Positions 13,776 through 23,378 are shown, numbered from the stretch's first letter. The stretch is 64,000 bases of DNA from Mycolicibacterium sp. MU0050 (GCF_963378085.1 NZ_OY726395.1:1-64000), one strand, 5' to 3'. Made by a program: numbers and translations. The notes: generated from the letters alone by a model not told the origin.

Positions 13776-13888
13776 TCACCACAGGACTTTTAGACGACGT
13801 GTGAACTAAGTTCGCACATGCGCAAAACATAGAAAGATTGCGCGAATTTCTTTGCATATTGCCTCAAGGTCTGGGATCGTTAGGCAGT

Positions 13889-14983
13889 GTGACGGACTGG
13901 CAACGTGACAGGCCCTACAACGAACTTCCTCCACCACCTACCGCCGACCAGCTCGAAAGCCGCAGAGTACTCAAGGCTGCCATTGGTGCCAATACTGCGC
14001 TTGGTCAGCTCGATCAGGCAGTTGTGTCGATCCCGAACCCGACTGTTCTGATCAATACGTTGCCTGTCTTGGAGGCTCAGGCAAGCTCGGAAATCGAGAA
14101 CGTGGTGACCACGACGGATGAGCTGTTCCGCCACCTGGACGACGACGCCGGCGCAGATCCGGCTACCCGCGAGACTCTTAGATATCGCACTGCGTTACGG
14201 GTGGGATTCGAGATGACGGAAGAACGCGGTCTGACCGCCGCGACTGCTAGTGCGGTCTGCAGCACTATCAAAGGCCGCGAAATGAAGGTCCGCGCTGTCC
14301 CGGGCACCCGGATCGCCAGTCCCGCCACGGGCGAGATCATCTATAGCCCGCCCGAGGGGCGCGATGTGATTGACGAGAAGCTCTCGGAATGGGAAAGGTT
14401 CATCCATGCAGGCGATGGTCTGGACCCGCTCGTCCGGATGGCTGCTGCGCACTATCAGTTCGAGGCGATTCACCCCTTCTCCGATGGCAACGGTCGCACC
14501 GGCCGCATCTTGAACGTGTTGATGCTTGTCGAGGCTGGCTTGTTGAGGCTCCCGGTCCTGTACCTGTCGCGTTACATCATCGACACAAAAAACGACTATT
14601 ACCGTCTGCTGCTCGCGGTGACTGCTGAGTCTGCGTGGGAGGAGTGGGTGCTTTACGTGCTGAGAGGCGTTGAACTGACGTCGCGCTACACGCTGCGGAA
14701 GGTCACTGCCATCCGCGCGTTGCAGGACGATTTCAACAAGAGAGCGCGCGCGGCGTCCAAGGGCGGCGCAGACTCCGAGTTTCAAGCAATACTGTTCGAG
14801 CAGCCCTACTGCCGTATTCAGACGGTCATGGATCGTTGCGGCGTGTCCCGTCCCACAGCATCCAACTGGCTAGGTGCATTGGCAGACGCTGGAATGCTCC
14901 AGAACGTGAAGATCGGCCGTGACCGCCTCTTCATCAACAGGGAGTTTCTGCAGCTGTTAGTCCGGCGAGAACCTACGGGTTGA
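13889..14983 (+). CDS. Class II Fic family protein (predicted AMPylase)
   Basis: Fic enzymes transfer AMP (or another nucleotide moiety) to protein hydroxyls. From GTG 13889 (MTDWQRDRPYNELPPPP, the usual start of this subfamily) the product is 364 aa. The N-terminal inhibitory helix has S66-S67-E68-I69-E70-N71, fitting (S/T)xxxE(G/N), so the enzyme carries its own inhibition motif. The core is HPFSDGNGRTGR starting at His195, a complete HPFx(D/E)GNGRxxR active site. The C-terminus looks like a winged helix (RIQTVMDRCGVSRPTASNWL). The frame is open upstream to a TTG at 13838, but without a convincing ribosome-binding site. It is the only intact cargo gene in the tRNA-Ala island. Targets are unknown. 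Confidence 0.9.
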   Translation: MTDWQRDRPYNELPPPPTADQLESRRVLKAAIGANTALGQLDQAVVSIPNPTVLINTLPVLEAQASSEIENVVTTTDELFRHLDDDAGADPATRETLRYRTALRVGFEMTEERGLTAATASAVCSTIKGREMKVRAVPGTRIASPATGEIIYSPPEGRDVIDEKLSEWERFIHAGDGLDPLVRMAAAHYQFEAIHPFSDGNGRTGRILNVLMLVEAGLLRLPVLYLSRYIIDTKNDYYRLLLAVTAESAWEEWVLYVLRGVELTSRYTLRKVTAIRALQDDFNKRARAASKGGADSEFQAILFEQPYCRIQTVMDRCGVSRPTASNWLGALADAGMLQNVKIGRDRLFINREFLQLLVRREPTG

Positions 14984-15354
14984 CGTTCTGGACATGCGAA
15001 GAGATTTTGCATCTTCCAAAAAAGTGGAAAGAAATGCGGTTCAAAGTTGCGCAAAAAGCGTGTCACAGCTCACGGCGGTGGATGATGAACGCCCAGGGTT
15101 CAGCCGCGCTGCGACCACATTTGGCCACAGTTCCAGATAACTGCGATGAGCTACAGCCATGCGTTCCCGCAGCTCACCCCAGCCCGAGCCTGTGGACCTG
15201 CGGGCCGGTTCGCCTTTGGAAGGCAGATGTCAGGAGTTCGAATCTCCTAGGCTCCACAAATACGGTCCGGCGTGGCCCGGCTTCTCCTGCGCTGCCTCGT
15301 TCTCTCGCTTGATACCCGCCTCGGTGTCGTCGCCCGGCACTAGCATGCGCGTCT
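14984..15354. other. Gene-poor right end of the tRNA-Ala island
   Basis: 371 bp between the Fic gene and the next gene. The first part (about 14990-15070) is AT-richer than its surroundings, with runs such as CCAAAAAAGTGG. The middle shows no supported reading frame. The right attachment repeat lies at 15212-15259, after which ordinary chromosome resumes. TAGCAT at 15341-15346 could be a -10 element for the gene starting at 15355. Confidence 0.7.
15212..15259 (+). repeat. Right attachment-site repeat (tRNA-Ala 3' fragment)
   Basis: 48 bp matching 12075-12122 with a single difference at 15219; perfect over 40 bp (15220-15259). There is no 5' half, so it is not a tRNA gene. It marks the right boundary of the integrated element, about 3.1 kb from the left copy. 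Confidence 0.88.
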
Positions 15355-16089
15355 ATGACCGAGGGCCGACCGGGCGACGATGAACCCGAGACCACGGTCG
15401 ATTCCGCCCCGAACGCGGAGACGGAATTCGCAGCACTGCCCGCGGCGGACACTGCGTCCCGCCTGGCCTGGGAGCTCGACGACGGCCCCGAGTGGAAGCC
15501 TCCGTTCTGGACACCGGGGAAGATCACCGTCGTCGCGGTAGCGATCGCGGTGGTCGCCGCCGTCGCCGTGGCGGGATTCGCCGGGTACCACCTGCGGGGT
15601 GGATCGGAGCCATCGCCGAGCCAGGCATCCAGGGCGCCGCTTGCGACCGCCACCGTTCCGGCCACGGCGTCCCCGCTCCCCCGAGAAGCCGAACCGCCGC
15701 CCGCTCCCCCGCCACCGGTACCGCGGCCCACCACACCGCGCGGCCCCGTCGACCTTGCAGCGCCGCGGGGCACCACTTTTGTCGGCACCCAGTCCGGCAG
15801 AACGTCCTGCCAGCTCACAGCAGGTTCCGTCGCGTGTCTGGTCGACTTCGTGGTCGACACACCCCGCCGCTACGGCGCACCCGCCAACGGCGCACAGATC
15901 TCGATCAACGGCGACTTCGAATGGATCCTCGGGGACGCCGGCCAACAGCAGCTGGAGCGCCTCGCCTACGGAGTGACGTATCGCGCCCTGGGTTGGACGA
16001 TCAAACCCACCAGTGAGGGCACGACCTTCATCAACGACACGACCGGGCACGGCATGACAGTCAGCGTCGAGGGCGTCCAGCCGTTCTGA
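15355..16089 (+). CDS. Membrane-anchored protein with Pro-rich linker and extracytoplasmic domain
   Basis: 244 aa of unknown function. An acidic cytoplasmic N-terminus (about 1-50) precedes one transmembrane helix (ITVVAVAIAVVAAVAVAGFAGYHL, near 57-80), a Pro/Ala-rich linker (about 85-130), and a folded C-terminal domain with two cysteines (SCQLTAGSVACLVDF) and the segment INGDFEWILGD. This architecture is common among mycobacterial envelope proteins; the C-terminal fold is not one I can name. It is the first chromosomal gene after the island boundary and convergent with cwsA. Confidence 0.8.
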   Translation: MTEGRPGDDEPETTVDSAPNAETEFAALPAADTASRLAWELDDGPEWKPPFWTPGKITVVAVAIAVVAAVAVAGFAGYHLRGGSEPSPSQASRAPLATATVPATASPLPREAEPPPAPPPPVPRPTTPRGPVDLAAPRGTTFVGTQSGRTSCQLTAGSVACLVDFVVDTPRRYGAPANGAQISINGDFEWILGDAGQQQLERLAYGVTYRALGWTIKPTSEGTTFINDTTGHGMTVSVEGVQPF

Positions 16090-16131
16090 GCGGCTCGGAG
16101 TACGGGGCCAGCGCTGGCTGTGGCTGCCCGG

Positions 16132-16557
16132 TTAGGGCTTCGGGTCGATCTGCACGCTGGGCGGCCGCGGCGACGGCTCGGGCTGGGTGTTGCGCCGCAC
16201 GAACGCGAACGCGGCCCCACCGAGCACCAGGGTGCCGGCGACGGCCCCGGCGATGATCCAGGGCCGCTTGCTGGTTCGCCGATTGGCGCGCGCCTCGCGG
16301 AAGCTCTCGGGCAGTTCGGCGAGGACCTCCCCCGCCGTGCTGAGCTCCCGGGTCAGCGCCGTCTGGGCATCGGCGAGCTCCTTGCGCAACTGGCTGTCCC
16401 GGTAACGCTGCCGGGCGCCGGCCACGGCGGCCGCCACGGCGTTCGCGCTCAGGCCGACAGCTCCCCTGGTGATGTCGACGGGCCCGGCCGCGGTGTGGGC
16501 GAGTCCGCGAGTAAGGCGCTGTCCGGGCGTGAGCCGGGTCTCGGTGCTCGAGGTCAT
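16132..16557 (-). CDS. cwsA: Cell wall synthesis protein CwsA
   Basis: Mycobacterial protein that interacts with the CrgA/Wag31 division and polar-growth machinery. The 141-aa product begins MTSSTETRLTPGQRLTRGLAHTAAGPVDITRG, conserved with Rv0008c. It has a central helical, charged region (RQRYRDSQLRKELADAQ), a C-terminal transmembrane helix (PWIIAGAVAGTLVLGGAAFAFV) and the tail RRNTQPEPSPRPPSVQIDPKP. ATG 16557 was chosen because GGAGAAGGTGG lies just upstream and it fits the family length; the frame is open further upstream. It is next to ppiA and near crgA, as in M. tuberculosis. Confidence 0.92.
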   Translation of the reverse strand: MTSSTETRLTPGQRLTRGLAHTAAGPVDITRGAVGLSANAVAAAVAGARQRYRDSQLRKELADAQTALTRELSTAGEVLAELPESFREARANRRTSKRPWIIAGAVAGTLVLGGAAFAFVRRNTQPEPSPRPPSVQIDPKP

Positions 16558-16681
16558 ATCCACCTTCTCCATCTGAACGGGCGTCTGGGAACCTTCGCGA
16601 CGACGCGTGGTGTTCACTCTGCCACCATCGCGGCCGGGTTGGGGCAAAGGGGAGGTGGGCCATCACGTCGCCAGGGCGCTA

Positions 16682-17230
16682 GTGGCAGACTGTAAAACCG
16701 TGACTACGAGCCCCATTCAGACCGCTACCGCCACACTGCACACCAACCGCGGCGATATCAAGATCGCGCTGTTCGGTAACCACGCCCCCAAGACCGTCGC
16801 GAACTTCGTCGGCCTGGCCCAGGGCACCAAGGAGTACTCGACGGAGAATGCGTCGGGTGGCAGCTCGGGCCCGTTCTACGACGGCACGGTGTTCCACCGG
16901 GTCATCGAGGGTTTCATGATCCAGGGCGGCGATCCGACCGGCACCGGCCGCGGCGGACCCGGCTACAAGTTCGCCGACGAGTTCCACCCCGAACTGCAGT
17001 TCGACAAGCCCTACCTGCTGGCCATGGCCAACGCCGGACCGGGCACCAACGGATCGCAGTTCTTCGTCACCGTCGGCCCCACCCCGCACCTCAACCGCCG
17101 GCACACCATCTTCGGTGAGGTCGTCGATCCCGAGTCGCAGAAGGTTGTCGACGCCATCGCCACCACGGCGACCGATCGCAACGACCGGCCCACCGAGGCC
17201 GTCGTGATCGAGTCGATCACCATTTCCTGA
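16682..17230 (+). CDS. ppiA: Peptidyl-prolyl cis-trans isomerase A (cyclophilin)
   Basis: Cyclophilin-type PPIase that speeds proline isomerisation during folding; no signal peptide, so cytoplasmic. Core motifs: [36 protein letters not shown] and [15 protein letters not shown] 16682 gives [20 protein letters not shown] and 182 aa, the same length as Rv0009; GTG 16700 is an alternative. A strong stem-loop follows the stop codon. Divergent from cwsA. Confidence 0.95.
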   Translation: MADCKTVTTSPIQTATATLHTNRGDIKIALFGNHAPKTVANFVGLAQGTKEYSTENASGGSSGPFYDGTVFHRVIEGFMIQGGDPTGTGRGGPGYKFADEFHPELQFDKPYLLAMANAGPGTNGSQFFVTVGPTPHLNRRHTIFGEVVDPESQKVVDAIATTATDRNDRPTEAVVIESITIS

Positions 17231-17258
17231 CCCGGGCGCAGGCGAGACAGCTTTCGCT

Positions 17259-17300
17259 CTGAGGGCCGGCCGCTCTTCTTCGGAGGTGGCCGGCCCTCAG
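17259..17300. terminator. Strong stem-loop terminator between convergent genes
   Basis: A perfect 13-bp inverted repeat, CTGAGGGCCGGCC (17259-17271) with GGCCGGCCCTCAG (17288-17300) and a 16-nt loop, but no T-tract. It lies just after ppiA and upstream of the 3' end of the convergent gene at 17531. The rest of 17301-17530 shows no supported gene. Confidence 0.75.
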
Positions 17301-17530
17301 TGTGCGGATTGGTCCGCCGGATCCGCGTGTCGCGGATGAATTCGCACTTTCGGGTGGAGCCTGCGCCCAGGCCACACCCGGTGGTCCGCGCCGGGCTGAG
17401 AAACCCCTCCAAGGAGCGCCGAGCGTGCGCAGAACACGGAAATCCAGCGGCGTGTCGGCCGGGGACACGCCCAGTCGCGGGAGGTGCCGGCGCCGCGGGG
17501 GACCCAGCTCGCGGGGAAACCGGGGCGGGT

Positions 17531-17953
17531 CTAGCGGGTGTAGCCGGCCTCGGTGAGCGCGTCGAGCACGGCCAGCGGGTCGGTCCCGAGGTCCCAGCGG
17601 GTGAACACCCGCAGCCGATCGTCGACGGTGTCGATCTCCAGCATCCGGGCCCGCCGCCCGAGCCGCCGGAACTCCGTGATGCGAATGTTCGCGATCTCCG
17701 ATTTTGGCAAAGTGGTCACGCCCCGCCACCCGCGTACCGCGAGGCCACCGTCGGTGATTGCTAGTTTTGGCCGGGCGAGCCAAGAGTTCGTTGCAAACAC
17801 AAGCAGACCCACGGCGGCAACGCCGGTCAGGACCCGCCCCGGAGTGTCTGTGATCAGCATCACACAGGCGATACCCATCACGATTCCGCCGATTCCCAGC
17901 GCTGCGACACCCGCGGGCTGCGGGGCCCAATTTGTTTGCTGGAAATCATTCAT
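17531..17953 (-). CDS. PH-domain membrane protein (Rv0010c-like)
   Basis: 140-aa protein with two N-terminal transmembrane helices (VAALGIGGIVMGIACVMLI and VLTGVAAVGLLVFATNSWL) followed by a small beta-rich PH-like domain (LAITDGGLAVRGWRGVTTLPKSEIANIRI) and RVFTRWDLGTDPLAVLDALTEAGY. Closely similar in layout to M. tuberculosis Rv0010c; function unknown. ATG 17953 (MNDFQQTNWAP) was chosen by comparison with that family; the frame extends 12 codons upstream. A perfect DnaA box lies 27 bp upstream of its start. Confidence 0.85.
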   Translation of the reverse strand: MNDFQQTNWAPQPAGVAALGIGGIVMGIACVMLITDTPGRVLTGVAAVGLLVFATNSWLARPKLAITDGGLAVRGWRGVTTLPKSEIANIRITEFRRLGRRARMLEIDTVDDRLRVFTRWDLGTDPLAVLDALTEAGYTR

Positions 17954-17979
17954 AGGCACTCTTACCATTGCAGATGGAG

Positions 17980-17988
17980 TTATCCACA
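17980..17988 (+). promoter_or_regulatory. Isolated perfect DnaA box upstream of the PH-domain gene
   Basis: TTATCCACA, an exact match to the classical high-affinity DnaA box, located 16 kb from oriC in the upstream region of the leftward gene starting at 17953. No box cluster surrounds it, so a regulatory or DnaA-titrating role is more plausible than a second origin. Confidence 0.55.
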
Positions 17989-18101
17989 AGCGCTATCAAC
18001 AATGGGGATGAATAACACGCGTGTGATTGGGTTGACAGACTCTGCCACCTTCAGTACCCGCCTGGACGCCGAAATGAATTCAACTTGAGCGCGGGTCCGG
18101 C

Positions 18102-18365
18102 TCAGCGCCAGCGCATGGTCAGCAAGAGCCCCGTGATCATGAAGGCAAACGCGATCGCGTAGTTCCACGGCCCGAGTTCGGCCATCCAGGGCAGCGACGA
18201 CGAGGCGAGCTGGAAAACCAACAGCCAGAACAGCCCGATCAACATCAGACCCACGAAAAGCACGACAAACCACACACTGGACGGTCCGGCTTTCACCTTG
18301 ACCGGGGTGCGGCTGACCGGGTTGATGGTGAAGTCGTTCTTCTTGCGAACCTTGGACTTGGGCAT
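18102..18365 (-). CDS. crgA: Cell division protein CrgA
   Basis: Small septal membrane protein that in mycobacteria contacts FtsZ, FtsQ, FtsI and CwsA. 87 aa: the basic N-terminus [21 protein letters not shown] is the family signature, followed by two transmembrane helices ([23 protein letters not shown] and [16 protein letters not shown]). ATG 18365 has GAAGG upstream. Divergent from the DUF881 gene, as in M. tuberculosis. Confidence 0.96.
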   Translation of the reverse strand: MPKSKVRKKNDFTINPVSRTPVKVKAGPSSVWFVVLFVGLMLIGLFWLLVFQLASSSLPWMAELGPWNYAIAFAFMITGLLLTMRWR

Positions 18366-18473
18366 GGTTACCTTCGTAGAAAGTTGAGCAGGTGCGACGA
18401 TGGACGTCACGACAGGAGTCCTCCGAAGCCTAACCCAGCGTGCGGGGCTCCTCAGAAACCGCGGGAGACGTTG

Positions 18474-19235
18474 ATGGCACTGCCACCGACCCAGCGCTCG
18501 GCTCGCCGATCCTGGTGGCGCGTCGGCGTGCCGGTCGTCTGCCTGCTGGCGGGGCTGCTGCTGGCGGCCACGCACGGGGTCTCCGACGGCGGCGAGATCC
18601 GCCGCAGTGATGCGCCCCGCCTCGTCGATCTGGTACGCGAAACCCAACAATCCGTGGATCGGTTGACCGCCGAACGCGACCAACTGGCCCAGCGGCGCGA
18701 CTCCACCCACGGCCGCTCGGGCGACGCCGCGCTGGCCGCCATCAATACCCGGGCCGACGCGATGGCCGGCGAAGCCGGACTGGACCCGGTCCGAGGCCCG
18801 GGGCTGACGGTGACACTGACCGACGCGCAGCGTGACGCCCAGGGCCGCTTCCCGCGCGACGCCTCCCCCGACGACCTGGTGGTCCACCAACAGGACATCC
18901 AAGGGGTCCTCAATGCGCTGTGGAGCGCCGGCGCGGAGGCGATCCAGATGCAGGATCAGCGCCTGGTTGCGACCTCGGCGCCCCGCTGCGTCGGCAACAC
19001 GCTGCTGCTCAACGGCCGCACCTACAGCCCGCCCTACCGGATCACCGCCATCGGCGATGCGGCCGCCATGCAGGCGGCCCTGGCCGAGGCGCCGCTGGTA
19101 CAGCTCTACAAGCAGTACGTGGTGCGGTTCGGCCTCGGCTACGCCGAGCAGGCGCACGACGAAATCCAGGTCGTCGGCCACGCGGACCCGCCCCGGATGC
19201 GCTACGCCAGACCGATGGGACCGCTCGGCTACTGA
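18474..19235 (+). CDS. DUF881 family membrane-anchored protein
   Basis: 253 aa. One N-terminal transmembrane helix ([22 protein letters not shown]) is followed by a coiled-coil-prone segment ([26 protein letters not shown]) and the DUF881 domain ([15 protein letters not shown] ... [18 protein letters not shown] ... [24 protein letters not shown]). DUF881 proteins occur near division genes in Gram-positive bacteria; their role is unclear. ATG 18474 follows GGGAG; the frame is open further upstream but overlaps the crgA promoter region. Confidence 0.9.
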   Translation: MALPPTQRSARRSWWRVGVPVVCLLAGLLLAATHGVSDGGEIRRSDAPRLVDLVRETQQSVDRLTAERDQLAQRRDSTHGRSGDAALAAINTRADAMAGEAGLDPVRGPGLTVTLTDAQRDAQGRFPRDASPDDLVVHQQDIQGVLNALWSAGAEAIQMQDQRLVATSAPRCVGNTLLLNGRTYSPPYRITAIGDAAAMQAALAEAPLVQLYKQYVVRFGLGYAEQAHDEIQVVGHADPPRMRYARPMGPLGY

Positions 19236-19280
19236 TCCGCGCCGGTGAAAACCAATTGTCGCGGACCCCGTCGACCCCGG

Positions 19281-19286
19281 TAACCT
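19281..19286 (+). promoter_or_regulatory. -10 element for a leaderless trpG/pabA transcript
   Basis: TAACCT fits the mycobacterial -10 consensus TANNNT and ends 6 nt before ATG 19293. No Shine-Dalgarno sequence is present, so the mRNA probably starts at the ATG. Confidence 0.55.
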
Positions 19287-19292
19287 GTGGCG

Positions 19293-19988
19293 ATGCAGGT
19301 CTTGGTCGTCGACAACTACGACAGCTTCGTGTTCAACCTCGTGCAGTATCTGGGGCAGCTCGGGGTGACCGCGCAGGTGTGGCGCCACGACGACGAGCGG
19401 CTGTCCACGCCCGACGACATCGCCGTGGTGGCCGACCGGTTCGACGGGGTGTTGCTGAGCCCGGGACCCGGCACCCCGGAGCGCGCCGGCGCGTCGATCC
19501 CGTTGGTGCACGCCTGCGCCGCGGCCGGCACTCCCCTGCTCGGTGTGTGCCTGGGCCACCAGGCCATCGGGGTGGCCTTCGGCGCGACCGTGGACCGCGC
19601 ACCGGAGTTGCTCCACGGCAAGACCAGCACCGTCTATCATCGCAATTCCAGTGTGCTGCAAGGACTCCCGGATCCCTTCACCGCAACCCGCTACCACTCG
19701 CTGACCATCCTGCCCGAGACGTTGCCCGACGTTCTGCAGGTCACCGCTCAGACCCGCAGCGGCATCATCATGGGGGTCGCGCACACCGAGTTGCCCATCC
19801 ACGGAGTGCAATTCCACCCGGAGTCGATCCTCACCGAGGGCGGCCACCGGATGCTGGCGAACTGGCTGGGCTGCTGCGGCGCGGCCCCGGACGAGGGATT
19901 GGTGCGTCGCCTCGAGAACGAGGTCGCCGACGCGCTGGCCGGCTCGGCCGCCGCGATCGAGCGGGCCACGAACCGCACGTCGGCCTGA
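19293..19988 (+). CDS. trpG: Anthranilate/aminodeoxychorismate synthase glutamine amidotransferase component
   Basis: Class I glutamine amidotransferase supplying ammonia for anthranilate (tryptophan) and/or p-aminobenzoate (folate) synthesis. Begins [20 protein letters not shown]; catalytic Cys86 in [12 protein letters not shown]; His/Glu of the triad in [14 protein letters not shown]. 231 aa. ATG 19293 is favoured over GTG 19287 by comparison with Rv0013 and the -10 spacing. No synthase partner is adjacent, so it may serve both pathways. Convergent with pknB. Confidence 0.92.
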   Translation: MQVLVVDNYDSFVFNLVQYLGQLGVTAQVWRHDDERLSTPDDIAVVADRFDGVLLSPGPGTPERAGASIPLVHACAAAGTPLLGVCLGHQAIGVAFGATVDRAPELLHGKTSTVYHRNSSVLQGLPDPFTATRYHSLTILPETLPDVLQVTAQTRSGIIMGVAHTELPIHGVQFHPESILTEGGHRMLANWLGCCGAAPDEGLVRRLENEVADALAGSAAAIERATNRTSA

Positions 19989-20054
19989 CCGCCGGCCGCA
20001 CCGACACCCCGGGAGTGACCGGCCGGCCCGCATCCCGGCAGGGCACGCCGTCGG

Positions 20055-21926
20055 CTACGACCCGAACGCCAGCGTGATGGTCCCGCCGTAGGTCACACCC
20101 TGCCCCGGCGACGGCGACTGCGACATGACCCGGTTGCGGTTCTGATCGCCCGCGTTGGGCACGTCGGGGCCCTTGTTGAGCACGCCCCGCCAGCCCAGCG
20201 CTCGCAACGTCGGTTCGGCGTCGGTCCAGAACTGACCCACCAGGTTCGGCATGGTGAACTGATTGCCCCGCGAGACGCGCAGCTCGATCACCGAGTCCAG
20301 GGGAACGTTCTCGCCGGTGGGCGGATTGGTGCCCACCACCGTGCCGGCGGGCTCGGTGCCGTCGACGTCCGCGCGGGCGATCTTGGTGAACCCGTACACG
20401 CCGAGGTTGCGCTGGGCGACGTCCACGGTCTGACCGCCCACGTCGGGTACGTCCCGGGTTTCGGGTCCCGCGCCGACGATCACGGTGATCTCGTTGGTGA
20501 TCGCCGAGGTCTGATTCGCCGGGGGGTTGGTCCCGATGACCCGGTCCTTGAGTTCCGGGGTCGACGGCGAGTTGGCCTGCTTGAAGACCGTGAAGCCGGC
20601 GGCCTTGAGTTTCTGGACCGCGTCGCCGTAGCTGAGCTGCGCGACGTCGGGCACCTCGCGCTGCTCGGGGCCGGTCGACACGTAGACGGTGATCTCGTCG
20701 CCCGCGTCGACGGAGGTTTCGGCCGCAGGGTCGGTCTCGATGACGTGGTCGGGCGGCACCGCGGAGTCGGGCTGCTGCTGGGTGCGGGTCCGGAAGCCGC
20801 GGTTCTGCAACGTGGCGACCGCATCGGCGGAGGCCACCCCCGTTACGTCGGGCACCGCGACGTCGCGGGTGCCGCCGCCGAAGACGTTGATGGAGATGGT
20901 GACCACCACCGTCAACACCGCCAGCACCGCCACGGCCACGAGCCAGCGCGCCACGGAACCGCCACCCCGTTCGCCGGGGTAGCGCACCGGGGCGGGGATC
21001 TGTTCGGTCTGATCGCCGCGGTAGTCCGACGGGGCGCTCAGCATCGAGGTGCGCTCGGCGTCGGTGAGCACCTTCGGCGCCTCCGGGTGCTCGCCGTTGT
21101 GGACGCGCACCAGGTCGGCGCGCATCTCGGCCGCGGTCTGATAGCGGTTGTCGGGATTCTTGGCCAGCGCCTTGAGCACCACCGCGTCGAGTTCGGGCGG
21201 AATGCCGGCGTGCCGCTGCGACGGCGGCACCGGGTCCTCGCGGACGTGCTGGTAGGCCACGGCCACCGGCGAGTCACCGACGAAAGGTGCTTCCCCCGTG
21301 AGCATTTCGTAGAGCACGCACCCCAGGGAGTACACGTCGGAGCGGGCGTCGACGGACTCGCCGCGGGCCTGCTCGGGCGACAGGTACTGGGCGGTGCCGA
21401 TCACTGCGGCGGTCTGGGTGACGCTGTGCGTCTCGGCCAGGGCGCGGGCAATGCCGAAGTCCATCACCTTCACGGCGCCGGATTTGCTGATCATGATGTT
21501 CGCCGGCTTGACGTCGCGGTGGATGATGCCGTGGGTGTGGCTGAAGTTCAGGGCCTGGCAGGCATCGGCGATTACCTCGATGGCGCGCTGCGGGGGCATC
21601 GGCCCGTCGTTGTGGACGATGTCGCGCAGGGTGACGCCGTCGACGTACTCCATGACGATGTAGGGCAGCGGGCCGGTGGGCGTCTCGGCTTCGCCGGTGT
21701 CGTACACCGCGACGATCGCGGGATGGTTCAGCGCGGCCGCGTTCTGCGCCTCGCGTCGGAACCTCAGGTAGAAGCTGGGGTCGCGGGCGAGGTCGGCGCG
21801 CAACACCTTCACCGCGACGTCCCGGTGCAGCCGGGTGTCGCGGGCCAGGTGAACCTCCGACATGCCGCCGAACCCGAGGATTTCACCGAGTTCGTAGCGG
21901 CCGGAGAGCAGCTCAGGGGTCGTCAT
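20055..21926 (-). CDS. pknB: Ser/Thr protein kinase PknB with four PASTA domains
   Basis: Essential mycobacterial sensor kinase controlling peptidoglycan synthesis and division. 623 aa: an N-terminal kinase domain ([13 protein letters not shown]; catalytic Lys in [27 protein letters not shown]), a juxtamembrane region, one transmembrane helix ([22 protein letters not shown], near 333) and an extracellular part of four PASTA repeats that bind muropeptides. It is the last gene of the leftward fhaA-to-pknB operon and overlaps pknA by 4 nt. Confidence 0.97.
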   Translation of the reverse strand: MTTPELLSGRYELGEILGFGGMSEVHLARDTRLHRDVAVKVLRADLARDPSFYLRFRREAQNAAALNHPAIVAVYDTGEAETPTGPLPYIVMEYVDGVTLRDIVHNDGPMPPQRAIEVIADACQALNFSHTHGIIHRDVKPANIMISKSGAVKVMDFGIARALAETHSVTQTAAVIGTAQYLSPEQARGESVDARSDVYSLGCVLYEMLTGEAPFVGDSPVAVAYQHVREDPVPPSQRHAGIPPELDAVVLKALAKNPDNRYQTAAEMRADLVRVHNGEHPEAPKVLTDAERTSMLSAPSDYRGDQTEQIPAPVRYPGERGGGSVARWLVAVAVLAVLTVVVTISINVFGGGTRDVAVPDVTGVASADAVATLQNRGFRTRTQQQPDSAVPPDHVIETDPAAETSVDAGDEITVYVSTGPEQREVPDVAQLSYGDAVQKLKAAGFTVFKQANSPSTPELKDRVIGTNPPANQTSAITNEITVIVGAGPETRDVPDVGGQTVDVAQRNLGVYGFTKIARADVDGTEPAGTVVGTNPPTGENVPLDSVIELRVSRGNQFTMPNLVGQFWTDAEPTLRALGWRGVLNKGPDVPNAGDQNRNRVMSQSPSPGQGVTYGGTITLAFGS

Positions 21927-23332
21927 TGCGGTATCTCGTCAGTAGGCACGAGGGGTCGTGCGGCGTCGTGGACGGTGGGGCCGTGGGCGGCGAGCAAGGT
22001 CGCCGACCGCCCGATGTGGTTTCCAGCATCCTTGGTCGGTACCCGCTGAGTCCACTTCTTTGACATCGAGGACTGCGCCGGCGCCCAACTCTGCGGAGTG
22101 ACCGCCGCGGCCTCCGGCGGCGCCCAGGACTGCGGTTCGGCGGGCGCTCCCTCCGGCGGGGCTTCCGGCGGCGCCTCCTCCGCGGGCTCCTGACCAGGGG
22201 TGATGGTGTCGGTCACGGTGGGCGGCGGCTGGTTCTGATTGAGCCGGTCATCGCGGGCGTTGACCACGATCAACACCGCGATCACGATCGCCAGGGTGCC
22301 CAGCACCCCGGCGGCCCACAACAGCGCCCGCTGCCCGGAGGAGAACGTCCGTCGCGGCGGGGGTGGGCGGTGGCTGCCGGTCGCCGCACGCGGGCGCGCC
22401 GCGGTGGCCGGGGCGACGGCGGCACGGGTCTTGGCCGAGCCGATGGCGGCCGGGGCCGCCCGCCCGATGGTCGGGGCGGAGTTCGGCCGCGGCGGGCGTC
22501 GGCCGGAGCGGACGGCGGCCACCGCATCGGCGAACGGCCCGCCGCTCTTGTAACGCATGCCCGGGTTCTTGGCCAGCGTGATCTCGATCAGCTCGCGCAC
22601 GTTGGGCGGCAGGTCGGCCGGCAGCGGGGCCGGCGTCTCCTTGATGTGCTTCATCGCGACGGTCAGGGCGCCATCGCCGGTGAACGGGCGCTTGCCCGAA
22701 ACCGCTTCGTAGCCAACCACTCCCAGTGAGTAGACGTCGCTGGCCGCGGTGGCGTCGTGGCCCAGCGCCTGCTCCGGGGCGATGTACTGGGCGGTGCCCA
22801 TCACCATGCCGGTCTGGGTGACCGGGGCGGCGTCGACCGCCTTGGCGATGCCGAAGTCGGTCAGCTTCACCTGCCCGGTCGGGGTGATCAGGATGTTGCC
22901 CGGCTTGACGTCGCGGTGCACCAGGTTGGCCGAGTGCGCCACCTGCAGGGCGCGGCCGGTCTGTTCGAGCATGTCCAGCGCGTGCCGCAGCGACAGCCGG
23001 CCGGTGCGCTTGATCACCGAGTTCAGCGGTTCGCCGTTGACGAGTTCCATCACCAGGTACGCGGTGCGGCCCTCGCCGTCGATCTCGGTCTCGCCGTAGT
23101 CGTGCACGCTGGCGATCCCGGGATGGTTGAGCATCGCGACCGTGCGCGCCTCGGCGCGGAAACGCTCGACGAACTCCGGATCCGAGGAGTACTCGGCCTT
23201 GAGCACCTTGACGGCGACCCGCCGGCCCAAGCGGCTGTCCACGGCCTCCCACACCTGCCCCATGCCGCCGGTGGCGATGAGGCGTTGAAGCCGGTAGCGG
23301 CCGGACAGCGTCACACCTACGCGGGGGCTCAT
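21923..23332 (-). CDS. pknA: Ser/Thr protein kinase PknA
   Basis: Transmembrane Ser/Thr kinase regulating cell shape and division together with PknB. The 469-aa product has a kinase domain ([19 protein letters not shown]; Lys in [28 protein letters not shown]), a Pro/Ala/Arg-rich linker, one transmembrane helix ([22 protein letters not shown]) and a Pro/Glu-rich extracellular tail. At 469 aa it is longer than the M. tuberculosis protein (431 aa), mostly through the linker and C-terminal tail. It overlaps pknB by 4 nt and follows pbpA by 46 nt. Confidence 0.95.
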   Translation of the reverse strand: MSPRVGVTLSGRYRLQRLIATGGMGQVWEAVDSRLGRRVAVKVLKAEYSSDPEFVERFRAEARTVAMLNHPGIASVHDYGETEIDGEGRTAYLVMELVNGEPLNSVIKRTGRLSLRHALDMLEQTGRALQVAHSANLVHRDVKPGNILITPTGQVKLTDFGIAKAVDAAPVTQTGMVMGTAQYIAPEQALGHDATAASDVYSLGVVGYEAVSGKRPFTGDGALTVAMKHIKETPAPLPADLPPNVRELIEITLAKNPGMRYKSGGPFADAVAAVRSGRRPPRPNSAPTIGRAAPAAIGSAKTRAAVAPATAARPRAATGSHRPPPPRRTFSSGQRALLWAAGVLGTLAIVIAVLIVVNARDDRLNQNQPPPTVTDTITPGQEPAEEAPPEAPPEGAPAEPQSWAPPEAAAVTPQSWAPAQSSMSKKWTQRVPTKDAGNHIGRSATLLAAHGPTVHDAARPLVPTDEIPQ

Positions 23333-23378
23333 GGTCGGCCTCCCTGCCGTAGGTGCCTCACTCCTGGCGGTCGCGAAG

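Noticed and set aside
15212..15259. Possible second tRNA-Ala
   Set aside because: Only the anticodon loop to discriminator is present, the 5' half is missing and the anticodon base is changed; it is an attachment-site copy.
15174..15860. Second minus-strand frame reading VEPRRFELLTSAFQ
   Set aside because: Same artefact, arising from the duplicated tRNA-Ala 3' fragment; the remainder is antisense to the membrane protein gene.
18366..20033. Long minus-strand frame extending upstream of crgA through DUF881 and trpG
   Set aside because: CrgA starts at ATG 18365 with a good ribosome-binding site; the upstream part is antisense to two real genes.
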